NCBI GenBank assembly: GCA_025399215.1
Contig: MU621100.1
Coordinates: 62,001 to 126,000 of the forward strand
DNA from: Globomyces pollinis-pini
Lineage: Eukaryota; Chytridiomycota; Chytridiomycetes; Rhizophydiales; Globomycetaceae
Direction of reading: 5' to 3'
DNA length: 64,000 nucleotides
How positions within the stretch are numbered: the first letter of the stretch is position 1; each line of letters opens with the position of its first letter. The position numbers and the translations under genes are program-made. Below, in pieces: positions 35,211-45,580 of the stretch. Under the pieces are notes generated by a model that was given only the letters and a program-made list of their open reading frames with translations, was not told the origin of the DNA and searched no databases.

Positions 35211-37589
35211 ATGTTGAAGTCATTTTGCAAACCAAGATTCGCTGTGAAATTCAAGAGACTTGTTTCTACCTCTCCTTTATTTGATAAAATATTGGTTGCT
35301 AATCGTGGTGAAATTGCTTGTCGTGTATTTAAAACTGCGAAACGATTGGGGATTAAGAGTGTTGCAGTCTATTCAGAAGCAGATAAAGATGCCATGCATG
35401 TTCAGCTGGCTGATGAAAGTTATTGTATTGGGCCTGCTGAATCTTCAAAATCATATCTCAGAGTGGATGCCATTCTAGATATTGCCAAGAAAACTAATGC
35501 TAAAGTATTTTCAAGTATGTTTATTGACCTTCTTAGGCTATTCATCCTGGATATGGGTTCTTATCGTAAGTAGTGTAAAGTCGTTTATGTATCAGGGAAA
35601 ATGCCGACTTCGCCAATTTAGTTGCTAAAAATGGATTGGAATTCATTGGACCTCCTGCACAGTCTATTATTGATATGGGGTCTAAAAGTGCTTCAAAAAA
35701 TATCATGATTAATGCTGGTGTGCCTGTCGTTCCTGGTTATCATGGTGCCAACCAGGATTCCAATTTCCTCAAGTCTGAGGCGGATAAAATGGGATACCCT
35801 GTCTTGATTAAAGCCGTCAAAGGTGGTGGTGGAAAGGTTTTAATCCAATTGTTAATTTTTAGGGTATGAGAATTGTCCAATCAAGTGACGAATTTTTGGA
35901 AATGCTTGAATCTTCAAGACGTGAAGCCATTAAGCATTTCTCGGATGATGCTGTTCTAGTTGAGAAATATATTACGAGACCTCGACATGGTTTGCCAATG
36001 AATTGTTTAATATGATTAGTCGAAGTGCAAGTATTTGCTGATAAAATGGGAAATACTGTGTATTTGTTTGAAAGAGATTGTAGTGTTCAAAGAAGACATC
36101 AAAAAATATTGGAAGAAGCTCCTGGCCCATCTATTTCTGAAGAACTACGTGAATCGTTGGGTAAAAAAGCTGTGGCTGCTGCCAAAGCAGTTAACTACGT
36201 CGGTGCTGGAACGGTAGAATTTATCTTGGACACAGATACAAATGAATTTTAGTAATTGTGGAATTCAGTTAATCTTTAGTTTCAGTAATTGTTAAACCTA
36301 ACAAGTACAGTGGAAATGAACACTCGTCTCCAAGTAGAACATCCAATTACCGAAATGATCACAGGAACTGACTTGGTTGAATGGCAACTTCAAGTTGCCT
36401 CGGGCAATCGTTTGCCAAAATTGCAAGAGGATTTGAAAGTGAATGGACATTCATTTGAAGCTCGTATCTATGCTGAAAATCCAGAGAAGGGTTTCTTACC
36501 AGATACAGGCAAACTAGTTCACCTTCGTACCCCGGACTTGAGCTCTGATATTCGAGTTGAAACTGGTGTAAGGGAAGGTGATGAAGTTAGTGTCCACTAT
36601 GATCCGATGATTTCCAAATTGGTTGTGTGGAGTGAGAATAGAACTGAAGCTTTACGTGTATTACGTAAGGCTTTGGGTGAATTTGAGGTTGTGGGACCAA
36701 GCACCAATATTGAATTCTTAAAGTCATTAGCGGCTCATCCTGCATTCATTGCTGGTGATGTCGAAACTGGCTTCATTGATGTAAAAGATTTCATTTTCAT
36801 TTTTTAGAAACACAGAGATGATTTGTTCAAGACCGAGGAATTTTTAGATCCAATCATACCAACTCAAGCAGCTCTATCTATTATTGCACAGGAAATCAAA
36901 GAAACAAGCAATTATTTACTTTCTAACGAGCAATATTCACCATGGTCCGAGTCAAATGGATTCAGAATTAATTCTGAAATGGAACGAAACTTTGTTTTCT
37001 TTATGGACCAAGAAAGGAAAATTTCTATTTCAGTGAAAGTTATTTATCTCAGAGATGGAAATTATGCCATTGAGGTATGAATTGGCTTCTTGAATCTTAT
37101 TTTGTGTAGTTGACCCAATCTGATGGCAAAGTTCATAAATTTGACAAAAGTACATTACATAAAAGTGTTGATAATGCGCAATTATTGGCAACCATTGGAA
37201 ACGCAAGACTTTCATCCAGGGTTGTGAAAGATAAGGATGCAATCCATGTGTTTAGTGGTGGGTTCAAGTATAAGTTATACACTCAGCTTCCAGCATATGC
37301 TTTAAGCGAAGGTGAAAGTGATGGTAGTTTGCTGGTAATTTTTCGACTATCTAAATCTAGACACCTATGCCATGCAAAATTTCACATGTGTACGTAAAAG
37401 CCGGTGATCAAGTCAAGAAAGGCCAAACATTGGTAGTATTGGAAGCCATGAAAATGGAGGTTTGTGGTTTTTGAGATTAAAAAATAGCATGTTATGAAAT
37501 CCCCTGTGGATGGCGTTGTCTCTAAAGTCAACTATAATGTTGGAGACTTAGTAGGCGAGGGAAAGCGATTGATTACATTTGAAGAATAA
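35211..37589 (+). CDS. MCCC1: Mitochondrial methylcrotonyl-CoA carboxylase biotin-containing (alpha) subunit
   Basis: Catalyses biotin carboxylation in leucine breakdown. The N-terminus ([17 protein letters not shown]) is a basic mitochondrial presequence. The biotin carboxylase domain follows: [50 protein letters not shown] (ATP loop), [29 protein letters not shown] and [19 protein letters not shown]. The last motif is rebuilt only if a 5-nt exon at 36280-36284 is included. The C-terminal carrier domain has the biotinylation site EAMKMEH, split by a 28-nt intron before the His. The usual APMPG is TPMPC here. At least nine introns, mostly 26-32 nt. Alpha-subunit paralogues (PCC, 3-MCC) are similar; domain spacing and short length favour MCC. 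Confidence 0.9.
36280..36284 (+). other. 5-nt microexon in the MCC gene
   Basis: Bases TTTCA lie between an intron at 36252-36279 (28 nt) and one at 36285-36310 (26 nt), both GT-AG. Upstream exon ends GAA TTT TA; downstream begins TG GAA ATG AAC. Inclusion gives EFYFMEMNTR, the near-invariant biotin carboxylase motif; skipping it shifts the frame. Confidence 0.88.
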
Positions 37590-37606
37590 ACTACAACAAA
37601 GATATA

Positions 37607-39436
37607 TTATTTTTTTACTGAATTCAATTGCTCTAACCTCCTCGGAGGTTTTTCAAACGTACTTGATGGAGATCTGGAAGGTATATCAGACACTCTATTT
37701 CTGTTTGATGGACTGTCGATTAAGTGTTCTTCTATTCTACTGCTTGTTCGACTCCTTGATAGTGTATTATTCGCTTGTGAATCATTGGGTTGATCAGAAT
37801 AGTTACTCAGAGTTGATCGTTGAAGTGACAATCCCGATGGTGAAGTGTGAATCCCTTCCTGCTTTATATTCAAATCCTGATTATTAATACTTGGTTCTTC
37901 TTGCTTTATGTTTAATTCCTGATTATTAGAAGGTGGTTGTTGCTCAAAACTTGTCAAAATTGTTGGAGTATTTCCCAATGCTAGATTCTTTGCAGATTTC
38001 CTCCTAACGAAAATCGATTCTGAGTTTCTTCGAGTTGCATCTGGTTTTTGAGTATTCAAATTTGCATTAGAATTTCCATTCAAGTTTGCATTGGAGTTTC
38101 CATTCACGTTCGCATTCGAATTTAAATTCAAATTAGCACTCAGATTTGCACCTAAATTCTGATTCTGTTGCAGATTATCATTGACCTGGTCAACCTGAAA
38201 TGGCGATATTCTCTTTCCCTCAACTGTCGTTTGAGATCTTTTACGAACCGTGTTTTTCGGTTTTGCCATCGGTATCTCTAGCGACTGTGGAGCTGGTACC
38301 AATGCAGGTGTTTCTATCTTAGTAGTATTTGAAGTGGGGAAAGTTTCAGTTGTAGAAGTATTATCTGTGTTTATAGCTGTAGCTACATTACCACTAGCAG
38401 TAGTATTTTGAGGGGTTGCTTGAGAGTTTTCGTTCGATTTTTCATTACTGTTGGCATTGTTTGTATCTTTAAATTCAAAAACGTTAAGAGAGAATGGATA
38501 TGGTGTATTTGGTTCTGTCGCTGACATCCTACCAACCTGCCAGTCGCTCGTTAAAGGAGATTTCAGTGAACCACCTGCTGAATTCGGAATACTTGTACTT
38601 GTTAAATCTTTCATAGTTGTACTCGACTTTATAACACCTAATGAATTTGAAATTCTTTCAATCGTATTTTTACCCTGCTCTCGATTAGCTTCTGTTTCTG
38701 ACCCATGCGATTTCGAAATTGTTTGTGAGTTTATCGATTCTTCTATTTCATCAATAGTATACGATGATGTTTGACGCGAATCGTTTTCAACTCGACTGGT
38801 CAAATGCTTGGTTGGGCTTAACAGGTTGTTATTTGAATTAGATCCTTTGTTTACATTGCTACCGTTGGACATTCTAACATTCTTTAAGCTATTATCATTG
38901 GATTGATGCAGATTGTTAATTGGAACTGGACTTATTATAGAACTGAAATTTTGAGATCTATTGTCATATTTATGGCTCTTCTTTGAAATCTCCATATGGT
39001 CTACCAAAGCATTATGGGATTTGGATTCTTTCAAACCACGATGAATTGCTTCACCTAAGAGTTCGGCATTCCTTTTATGTTCATGGTAGCTGCTTGTTGG
39101 TTGTAATTTGACAAGTTGGTCCATTAATGAAATGGAGTGATCAATGTCAAACGGTTCAGAGCGCATTGGATCAGTAGAAAAAATGCGCTTGTTTGAACCT
39201 TCAACGCTGTGTCTATTATGAGAGGTAGTAGACGGTTGCCTCGGTTGGGTACTTCGAGATGTTTGACGGTTTTCATTCTTGGCATAATGGCTGTGATCCT
39301 GAGCAAATGAACTATGGCTGGTACGATAATTTACAATATTCTTATTTTCAGCTCCTTGATTTTTTGAATCTTCTTGACTATTTTCATTGTCTGACCCAGA
39401 TTGATTCTTGGTTGCATAATTTTTGTGATGTGACAT
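37607..39436 (-). CDS. Asn/Ser-rich low-complexity protein (possibly the C-terminal part of the adjacent kinase)
   Basis: A continuous frame of ~609 aa from ATG 39436 (MSHHKNYATKNQSGSDNENS). It is Asn/Ser/Thr/Gln-rich and lacks a recognised domain. An Asn tract of alternating N-x (NANVNGNSNANLNGNSNANL) is a coding minisatellite, and NNQ(E/D)LNIKQE occurs twice near residues ~515-545. Clusters of Ser-Pro and Arg-Ser sites suggest a phosphorylated protein. The upstream kinase frame ends 48 nt before this ATG on the same strand; a GT-AG intron of 57 nt starting four codons before the kinase stop would fuse the two frames (NEI-MEEIMSHH). Which model holds is undecided. It converges on MCCC1 with 17 bases between stops. 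Confidence 0.6.
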   Translation of the reverse strand: MSHHKNYATKNQSGSDNENSQEDSKNQGAENKNIVNYRTSHSSFAQDHSHYAKNENRQTSRSTQPRQPSTTSHNRHSVEGSNKRIFSTDPMRSEPFDIDHSISLMDQLVKLQPTSSYHEHKRNAELLGEAIHRGLKESKSHNALVDHMEISKKSHKYDNRSQNFSSIISPVPINNLHQSNDNSLKNVRMSNGSNVNKGSNSNNNLLSPTKHLTSRVENDSRQTSSYTIDEIEESINSQTISKSHGSETEANREQGKNTIERISNSLGVIKSSTTMKDLTSTSIPNSAGGSLKSPLTSDWQVGRMSATEPNTPYPFSLNVFEFKDTNNANSNEKSNENSQATPQNTTASGNVATAINTDNTSTTETFPTSNTTKIETPALVPAPQSLEIPMAKPKNTVRKRSQTTVEGKRISPFQVDQVNDNLQQNQNLGANLSANLNLNSNANVNGNSNANLNGNSNANLNTQKPDATRRNSESIFVRRKSAKNLALGNTPTILTSFEQQPPSNNQELNIKQEEPSINNQDLNIKQEGIHTSPSGLSLQRSTLSNYSDQPNDSQANNTLSRSRTSSRIEEHLIDSPSNRNRVSDIPSRSPSSTFEKPPRRLEQLNSVKK

Positions 39437-39484
39437 GATTTCCTCCACTAAATATGGGTTCCTATTTCTTTAATAAGCAACTTT

Positions 39485-41025
39485 TTACTGGGACAAAACT
39501 TGACTTATTTCATTTAAAAATGCTGGGTGATTCTCAGCAGCGTCGAATGACGGTTCTCGTGTGTGAACTATCTGGGATAACAATATTTTAAAGACATCTT
39601 TTTGTTCTATAGTTGGTGACAACTGTACGTTTTTAATACTGCTATCTATGTTTGAAACTGAGTATCGATTATGGTTCGATTTGTGCGACCGTTTACATTC
39701 TAAGTTTTCTTTGAATGGATCGCCTAATATTTCTAAACTTTTATCGACTGAATGATATGAATGGTTTGGGCTAGAAAATACGTTGTTTGCTCTATTGTGG
39801 CCAACCAAGTCTCGCTGCAGAGCGTTGACATCTAGTTCATTTAAAGCATGTTTCTCTATTTGAATGTTTTTTGTATAATCATAGTACTAAAATCAAAAAA
39901 GAAGCTATTGTTACTTTAAAGTCTTTAAATAAGGATTCTAAGCTTGAAGTTAACTTGTTTCGTTTGTCATCATCGAATGCCAATATCTCCGGAACATCAT
40001 TAGTTGTCTTGTAGTTGAGAATGGTTTTTGAGGGTATAAACACAGGAGAAGTAAGTTTCTGATCAACTAGATTCCATCTGATAGTATTGAAAAAGTGATG
40101 GGATTTCAATTTGTTAATTCCTTCTGCACTACAACCAATACGATGAGATGGGTTTAACCTCAGTAGCTCCGAAATTAATGATCTACACTCTATGGATATA
40201 CTAGGACTTTCTGGCACTGTATACTTTCCAATTTTAATCAACTCAGCCCTCTTTTTACTTCTGAATGGTCTTTCCTTAAAAATCAGTTCGAACAACATAA
40301 TTCCTAAAGACCAAAAATCTACTTGGTACAAGTAACCATTACCAGATAATACTTCCGGTGCCATATCTATCTGGGTAAGTTAGAAATTTTACATGGTTCA
40401 GTGCCTAATTGAAGATATTAAAAAAATACACTAACCTGCAATAGATTTGATCGGCTTTGTTTCAGCAAATATGGTAGCAACATTAAATTCTGTAATATAT
40501 GCGTGACCATCTGAGTCTAACAAAATGTTCTTTCTCCATTAACAACCAGAGTAATGCCTTACCTCAGGTTTTATATCTCGATGAACAATTTTTTTGGAAT
40601 GTATGTAAATTAAAGCTGTACAAATTTCGGCCATTATAGACACGCACATACTCTACATTTAATGTAACAATTGATACCTCCTGAAAAGAATTGTTATCCA
40701 AATGAAATCTAAGTGTTCCACCAGGAAAATAGTCAGTCACTATGAATAGATATGTATTGTTTTGAAATGAATATCGAATATTATTGATAAGAGGATGTTT
40801 GAGATCCTGCAATAATTTCCTCTCTGAAATAATACAATTTAATGATTTTTCAGTCAATGATTGAGCTTTGGAAATGTATTTGATTGCGAACAGTTTCTTA
40901 TCAGACTTTCTCGTCGCGATACATACTTTGGAACTAAATGTTCCAATCGAAATCAATTCAGATATTTGAAAATGATTGACAGTAATTTGTCCTGGTTTAG
41001 AATATTGAGATGTTCCACAACCCAT
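39485..41025 (-). CDS. STK32/YANK-like AGC protein kinase with N-myristoylation motif
   Basis: Starts MGCGTSQYSKPG (Gly2 myristoylation, Cys3 palmitoylation), as in STK32/YANK kinases. Kinase features: ISIGTFSSKVCIATRK (Gly-rich loop, degenerate), LFAIKYISK (VAIK lysine), YFPGGTLRFHL hinge, KKIVHRDIKPE (HRD loop), NILLDSDGHAYITEFNVAT where DFG reads EFN, then SIAGTEPYMAPEVLSGNGYL and VDFWSLGIMLFELIF. SIAGTEPYMAPE is restored only through a 12-nt exon at 40393-40404. The AGC-like tail includes RIGCSAEGINKLKSHHFF and ends with ~130 Ser/Asn-rich residues. STK32 members have DFN, so the Phe-Asn is normal but the Asp-to-Glu change is not. Confidence 0.85.
40393..40404 (-). other. 12-nt microexon in the STK32-like kinase gene
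   Basis: On the minus strand the bases GCACTGAACCAT lie between introns of 31 nt (40405-40435) and 26 nt (40367-40392), both GT-AG. Inclusion gives AGTEPYMAPE, the standard activation-segment motif; without it the sequence reads AG-DMAPE. Confidence 0.85.
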
Positions 41026-41332
41026 CTGATTAGAATTGTGAATTGTTTTGACAGAGTTCCTACCACGGATACAATTTTGGTTTGTTTACACAATGTCAAT
41101 CAAACTCAAATAATCGGCGTACGAATTTGTACACAGAAACATTGATCCCGGAAGTACACTATAGTATTGGTTTGAAATCCTATCTTTTATGTTTATCCTT
41201 AAAGATGTCTTGACTATCAAGTTCTTCTATTGCTTACAAAAGTGTACTAAATCTAACTTCATCCAAGAACAAATAATCACTTATAATAAAAAAATCAAGC
41301 GGATTCATACAAACACAAAGTATCATTCTATT
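41026..41332. other. Upstream region of the kinase gene
   Basis: About 307 bases between the kinase start and the 3' end of MOD5, both on the minus strand. AT-rich; no element recognised. Confidence 0.4.
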
Positions 41333-42940
41333 TTACTCATCAGCATTTAATTTTTGGCGTTTCTGTTTCTCGATATACTCCTGCCAAGCTTGATTTTTTT
41401 TAATGTAAGAAAGAGCTTTTTTATGCACCCCAGATTTCAGATGAGTCTCCCATTCATGCAGTCCATTAAGTATTTTCTTCTGGCCAGTAGATTTGATCGT
41501 GCACACGTCACAAGTGTATTGTTCCCACTCTGAAGCATCAGCTATTCGCATACTTAATAAATCCAAATCATCAAGTTTTGGTGCTAAAAGTGTTGATGAT
41601 TCATTGGGTTTTTTGGCATTGAAATTCTGCGCCAGCTCGATGACTTTATTATACAAATCATCATTCAAGTTTTCCACATCTAATATTATAAATTAATGCA
41701 TACCTGTAGCATCAATCAAATAAAGTGCACCAGATCCTTCTTCATGTTCAATGACACACTGAGGTGCTAATTTATTTTTTATCCAAGAAACTTGTCGTTT
41801 AGCATACTGTCTAGTGGCAATTTTCATTTCTTCTATTCCTTTCATTCTCAAATCGTCCAAACGATCGATTTCACCATTTTCTTCAGCAACAAAATAATCA
41901 TGAAATTCTTTAAAACCTACTATTAATATGACTTGAATACCAATTGCTTGCAGGATCCCACGGGTATATTGGGACTGGACACCTACAACTTCATTTTTAG
42001 TCATCTTTTTTCGCATATCATTCAATTCATCAAACATTCCTTTCTAAAACATAAAATGTTGTCAAAACGGTTACATCAATCATTTGGTCAACTCTCGCAT
42101 CCAGTCGAGGGTTGAGTTTATCGGGTCGTCCATAGAGCCAAAACACACATGTAGGATATCTAGACATGAATTTTATGGAAGTATACCTCAACCTTGTATC
42201 AGGATTTGACTCATTTCTTTGACTAGCATACCAATCGGAATGAGATATACCTGTAGTATAGAAAACCTATCGTTAATCTGGACGATATTGAACCTCCAAA
42301 CTTCGCCTAATCTTTCTTATATCATTAGGGTGCCATCTTTGTGCCATAACAGGGTCAATCTGTTTTAATGTATCATGAAATGGTGCTGTCTTTGAGAATT
42401 CAGAAATCTGATCGGGAGTGTTGGTGCGTGGATCTGTGTGTTCCAATAAATAGCATAAGGTATCTGCAAGTGATGGATCTAAGGAATGATGTGCTGATTC
42501 CAGAATTGCAGCTTTGTTAGATAATCCAGGTGTGGTTGCAGTTTCAATTATACTCTGACTCCATAACAGCGATTGGATGTAATAGTTTGTTCCACCACAA
42601 ATAACTGAAGGTTCATTCTTTGTATTTAACTCGTCAATCTGTAATTAAAACCATTGGGACGTTACAATTGCAGTTGCGTCTCTAGAGAATTCCGACACCG
42701 AATATTCCTTTGCAGGATCCAGGAAATCGAAAAGATGATGGGGAGCCATTGCTAGCTCATTTGCATCCGGTTTGTTAGTTACGATATCCAATCCTTTATA
42801 AACTTGCATAGAATCCGCATTAATGACATGACCCGACAATGCTTTGGCAAGTTTGACAGCCAATGCACTCTTTCCCACTCCTGAGTACAATTAAAAGTGT
42901 CTAAATTACCAGTTGTTCCCACTACAACGAAAATCGACAT
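41333..42940 (-). CDS. MOD5: tRNA dimethylallyltransferase (MOD5/TRIT1) with C-terminal zinc finger
   Basis: Adds isopentenyl to A37 of tRNAs reading UNN codons. A 29-nt intron sits within the P-loop: MSIFVVVGTTG joins GVGKSALAVKLAKALSG. NADSMQVYKGLDIVTNKP (catalytic Asp and substrate loop), HHLFDFLDP and EFSRDA follow, then VICGGTNYYIQSLLW, HPNDIRKIRRSLEV and FWLYGRPDKLN. AIGIQVILIVGFKEFHDYF and KIATRQYAKRQVSWIKNKL match the C-terminal lobe. The last exon has a matrin-type C2H2 zinc finger, YTCDVCT...HEWETHLKSGVHKKAL, which eukaryotic family members carry and bacterial MiaA lacks. Introns about 24-30 nt. Confidence 0.94.
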
Positions 42941-43096
42941 TATTGGTAAGAAAAAGAAAAAGTAAGAACGACTACTAAAAGCATTAAGGCAAGGATCCAA
43001 ATTGATTTAGGATACTTGCCATGCATAATTTATTACTCCCTCAGATTAAGATTTCATTTCAGGAACAAATTTTTTCTTCTCTAATATTCCATCTTC

Positions 43097-43879
43097 ATGG
43101 CAAGGTCGTTGAGTCGTTCGCCAGTTCGAAAGTCTTCTTCAAAAGCTTATTCAAGGTCTCCTATACGCTCTAGAAGCAGATCCCCAGTAAGAGGTAGAAG
43201 TCGTACCCCAAGGCGAAACAGAAGCAGATCTCGTAGTTACTCTTCCTCCTCCTTATCTTCTTCCTCCAGATCCTATTCATCCTCCTCCTCTTTGTCTAGC
43301 TACTCTCGGTCTCGTTCAAGATCTCGTGGTCGGTTCCGGGGAAAAGGTCGATCATTCTCCCCGTCTCCGAGACGTCGCTCATATAGTCCTGTTAGACGTC
43401 GCAGTCGCTCAAGATCACCTCGACGTCGATCACCTGTTAAACCAAAAATTGTCAAATCTGTGTTGGTTTCTAATTTGACAAACAATGTCAATTCAGATCA
43501 TATCAAAGAAATATTTTCACTATTTGGACTAATCAATTCAGTTGAACTTCCATATGGTCGAGCTGGAAAATTCCAGAATGCACTAATTGAGTTTGATACT
43601 CTTACAGATGCAGAACAGGCGGTTGCTGGAATGGATAAGGGATTCATTGATGGAATGACCATTGGTGCAAAGATTACACCAAGAGAACCAATTCGACCTC
43701 GATCTCCTTATCGTCCCAAAGGAAAATTTCTACCAAATCGTGCAGCTGGGCGCTTTCCACGACGTAGTCGTTCTCCTCCTAGACGGTTTCGCAGTCCAGT
43801 CGGGCGTGGCAGAAGCCGTAGTCCTATAAGACGTCGAAGTCCACCAAGATACAATCGAAGTCCCAATCGCAGGGGATAG
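43097..43879 (+). CDS. RNPS1-like SR protein (RS-RRM-RS)
   Basis: Intronless frame of 260 aa. Residues 1-113 are Arg/Ser repeats (RSRSRSPVRGRSRTPRRNR and a poly-Ser stretch), residues ~118-197 form one RRM (KSVLVSNLTNNVNSDHIKEI as RNP2 region, NALIEFDTLTDAEQAV as RNP1 region), and the remainder is RS/RG-rich (RRSRSPPRRFRSPVGRGRS). The central RRM with HIKEIFS..G.I and a DGM.I end resembles RNPS1, a component of the exon-junction-linked ASAP/PSAP complexes. The RNP1 aromatic positions are weak, as in RNPS1. Splicing roles fit an intron-dense genome. Confidence 0.8.
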   Translation: MARSLSRSPVRKSSSKAYSRSPIRSRSRSPVRGRSRTPRRNRSRSRSYSSSSLSSSSRSYSSSSSLSSYSRSRSRSRGRFRGKGRSFSPSPRRRSYSPVRRRSRSRSPRRRSPVKPKIVKSVLVSNLTNNVNSDHIKEIFSLFGLINSVELPYGRAGKFQNALIEFDTLTDAEQAVAGMDKGFIDGMTIGAKITPREPIRPRSPYRPKGKFLPNRAAGRFPRRSRSPPRRFRSPVGRGRSRSPIRRRSPPRYNRSPNRRG

Positions 43880-43997
43880 CTTTAATAAAAATAGTCATGT
43901 TATTAACAGTTTACATTTTCTATTTGCAAGTATTATCTAAATTCAGAATTCAGAAGTAGGTTTAGTAAAGAAATCATAAAAGTTTATATCAAAGAGA

Positions 43998-45396
43998 CTA
44001 TATAACACCTGGGATGAACATATATGGAACACGAGACTTGTATGTAATCCAATCCTTGCCATATTTTTTCAAGCAAATGGCATCATCACGATAGGCACGA
44101 TGTACCAAGAGAATAGCAAAGTAAATGGTATAAAAGTAAGGAATAGGAGATGAAAATCCACATGGTAAACACCAAGCAAAAGACATGATCCAATCACCTA
44201 ATATGAATATTTCAAACTTCTACCTGTATAATTGATTTTTCGAGCAGCACCCCACCAACCGGTTATAAGCAGCTTAGATCCCGATTGAGTGGTCATAAAT
44301 TTGAGATGGGAAACGCTTTGTTGATTTGGATTTGTTCTGAATGCATTCTTTTCACTATTAGAACTTCTAAAAATCCATAACCCCAAAAGATTGGTGAACA
44401 CAATAAATAACAAGTATGAAAAGGATAAATCTAGGGGAAACATTGCCAAGTATCTGGCTTGTAAAGAATAGGTGAATGGAACCCAAACCAGATCTGATAT
44501 CAATTCTAACTAAATATACCTCCAAAAACTAGCATAAATCCAAATCCATCGGTAGTAATATCCATGGTAGTCAAAATCGCTTGTTCATTCCAAAGTGCAT
44601 CAAACACATAATACCCTTGTCCAACCAACACAATAACCATTGAATTGGTAACATAACCTAATTCAGAGTATTGTTTTGCAGCGGATGATAAGTTGAGAAT
44701 CAACCATCCAATTAGACCAGGCCGTAATTCACATAAAAACTACTGGTTACGAATGGTTTAACTACCTTCAAGTCGATTGAATTAAATAATCTTGGGTTTA
44801 ATTCTCTACCCATCCAAAAATCATAATGATGATATCCTATTGATAAATAGACAAAGTAAACCTGAATTTCCCCCTTCAGCCAACACGATTGTGGGAGATC
44901 TAAATGATGCAATATATAAAGATAGTGCTAAAAGGGAAGATATAATCGAAGCTGCAATAGATAACTGAAATTGATTATCAGCAATCCATAAAAGTGGTGT
45001 TAACCCTGAATACAAGATCGAAACAAACAAAGTCCCAATGATGAGGAAAAATGAGTTGAGTCCGTTGATATTGTATGTTAGTCGCAATCCATTAGGAGTA
45101 GGTGCTCCTAATACTGATCTACCAGGTAGAAAAGAGTATAAGAACAAATGGAGACCAAACCAATACAAGATGACTTTGAAAGCAACAGGATCGATTAGCG
45201 AAGAGTTGAAAACAATTGCTGAATTCCACTGATCTATAGGAGGTGGACAACCGTGTTTTGAGCATAGGGGAAATAACAAGAAGACAATGGTAGGAACAGC
45301 CAAGATGGTAGCGATGACTCCATGCGGTCCCAAGAATTCAAAGTGGGTGGTGATAACTGGTGAGTATTTTAATTCTTTGGATTGTTTCTTATCCAT
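43998..45396 (-). CDS. ERG24: Delta(14)-sterol reductase (ERG24 / lamin-B-receptor family)
   Basis: Reduces the C14=C15 bond in sterol synthesis, using NADPH, in the ER membrane. The start at 45396 (MDKKQSKELKYSPVITTHFE) follows the family's FEFLGPHGV-like opening. Multiple hydrophobic spans follow with HYDFWMGRELNPR, VWVPFTYSLQARYLAMFPLD and the C-terminal block LLITGWWGAARKINYTG, DWIMSFAWCLPCGFSSPIPY and FYTIYFAILLVHRAYRDD, ending YGKDWITYKSRVPYMFIPGV. CGFSSPIPYFY is diagnostic of C14 reductases and separates this from the 7-DHC reductase branch. Several ~25-30-nt introns, not all delimited. A synthesised sterol pathway is thereby implied. Confidence 0.93.
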
Positions 45397-45580
45397 ACAA
45401 AATGATAAAAATAAAACACGGTTGATACCAATTTCTTTGACAGTGAACCAAAGGATACAAACAGTGAGAAGCAAGCTTCATTTTTTGAGAGACCAGTGAA
45501 GAGTTTGGAAGGCATCGTTGTTCAACCGCATACTTCAACCCATTCTTATCGCCACTCCACCCTTCCCATTATTTTTCATC

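Noticed and set aside
37579..37887. Plus-strand ORF after the MCC stop
   Set aside because: Antisense to the Asn/Ser-rich protein; its start lies within the MCC stop region and its composition is explained by the opposite strand.
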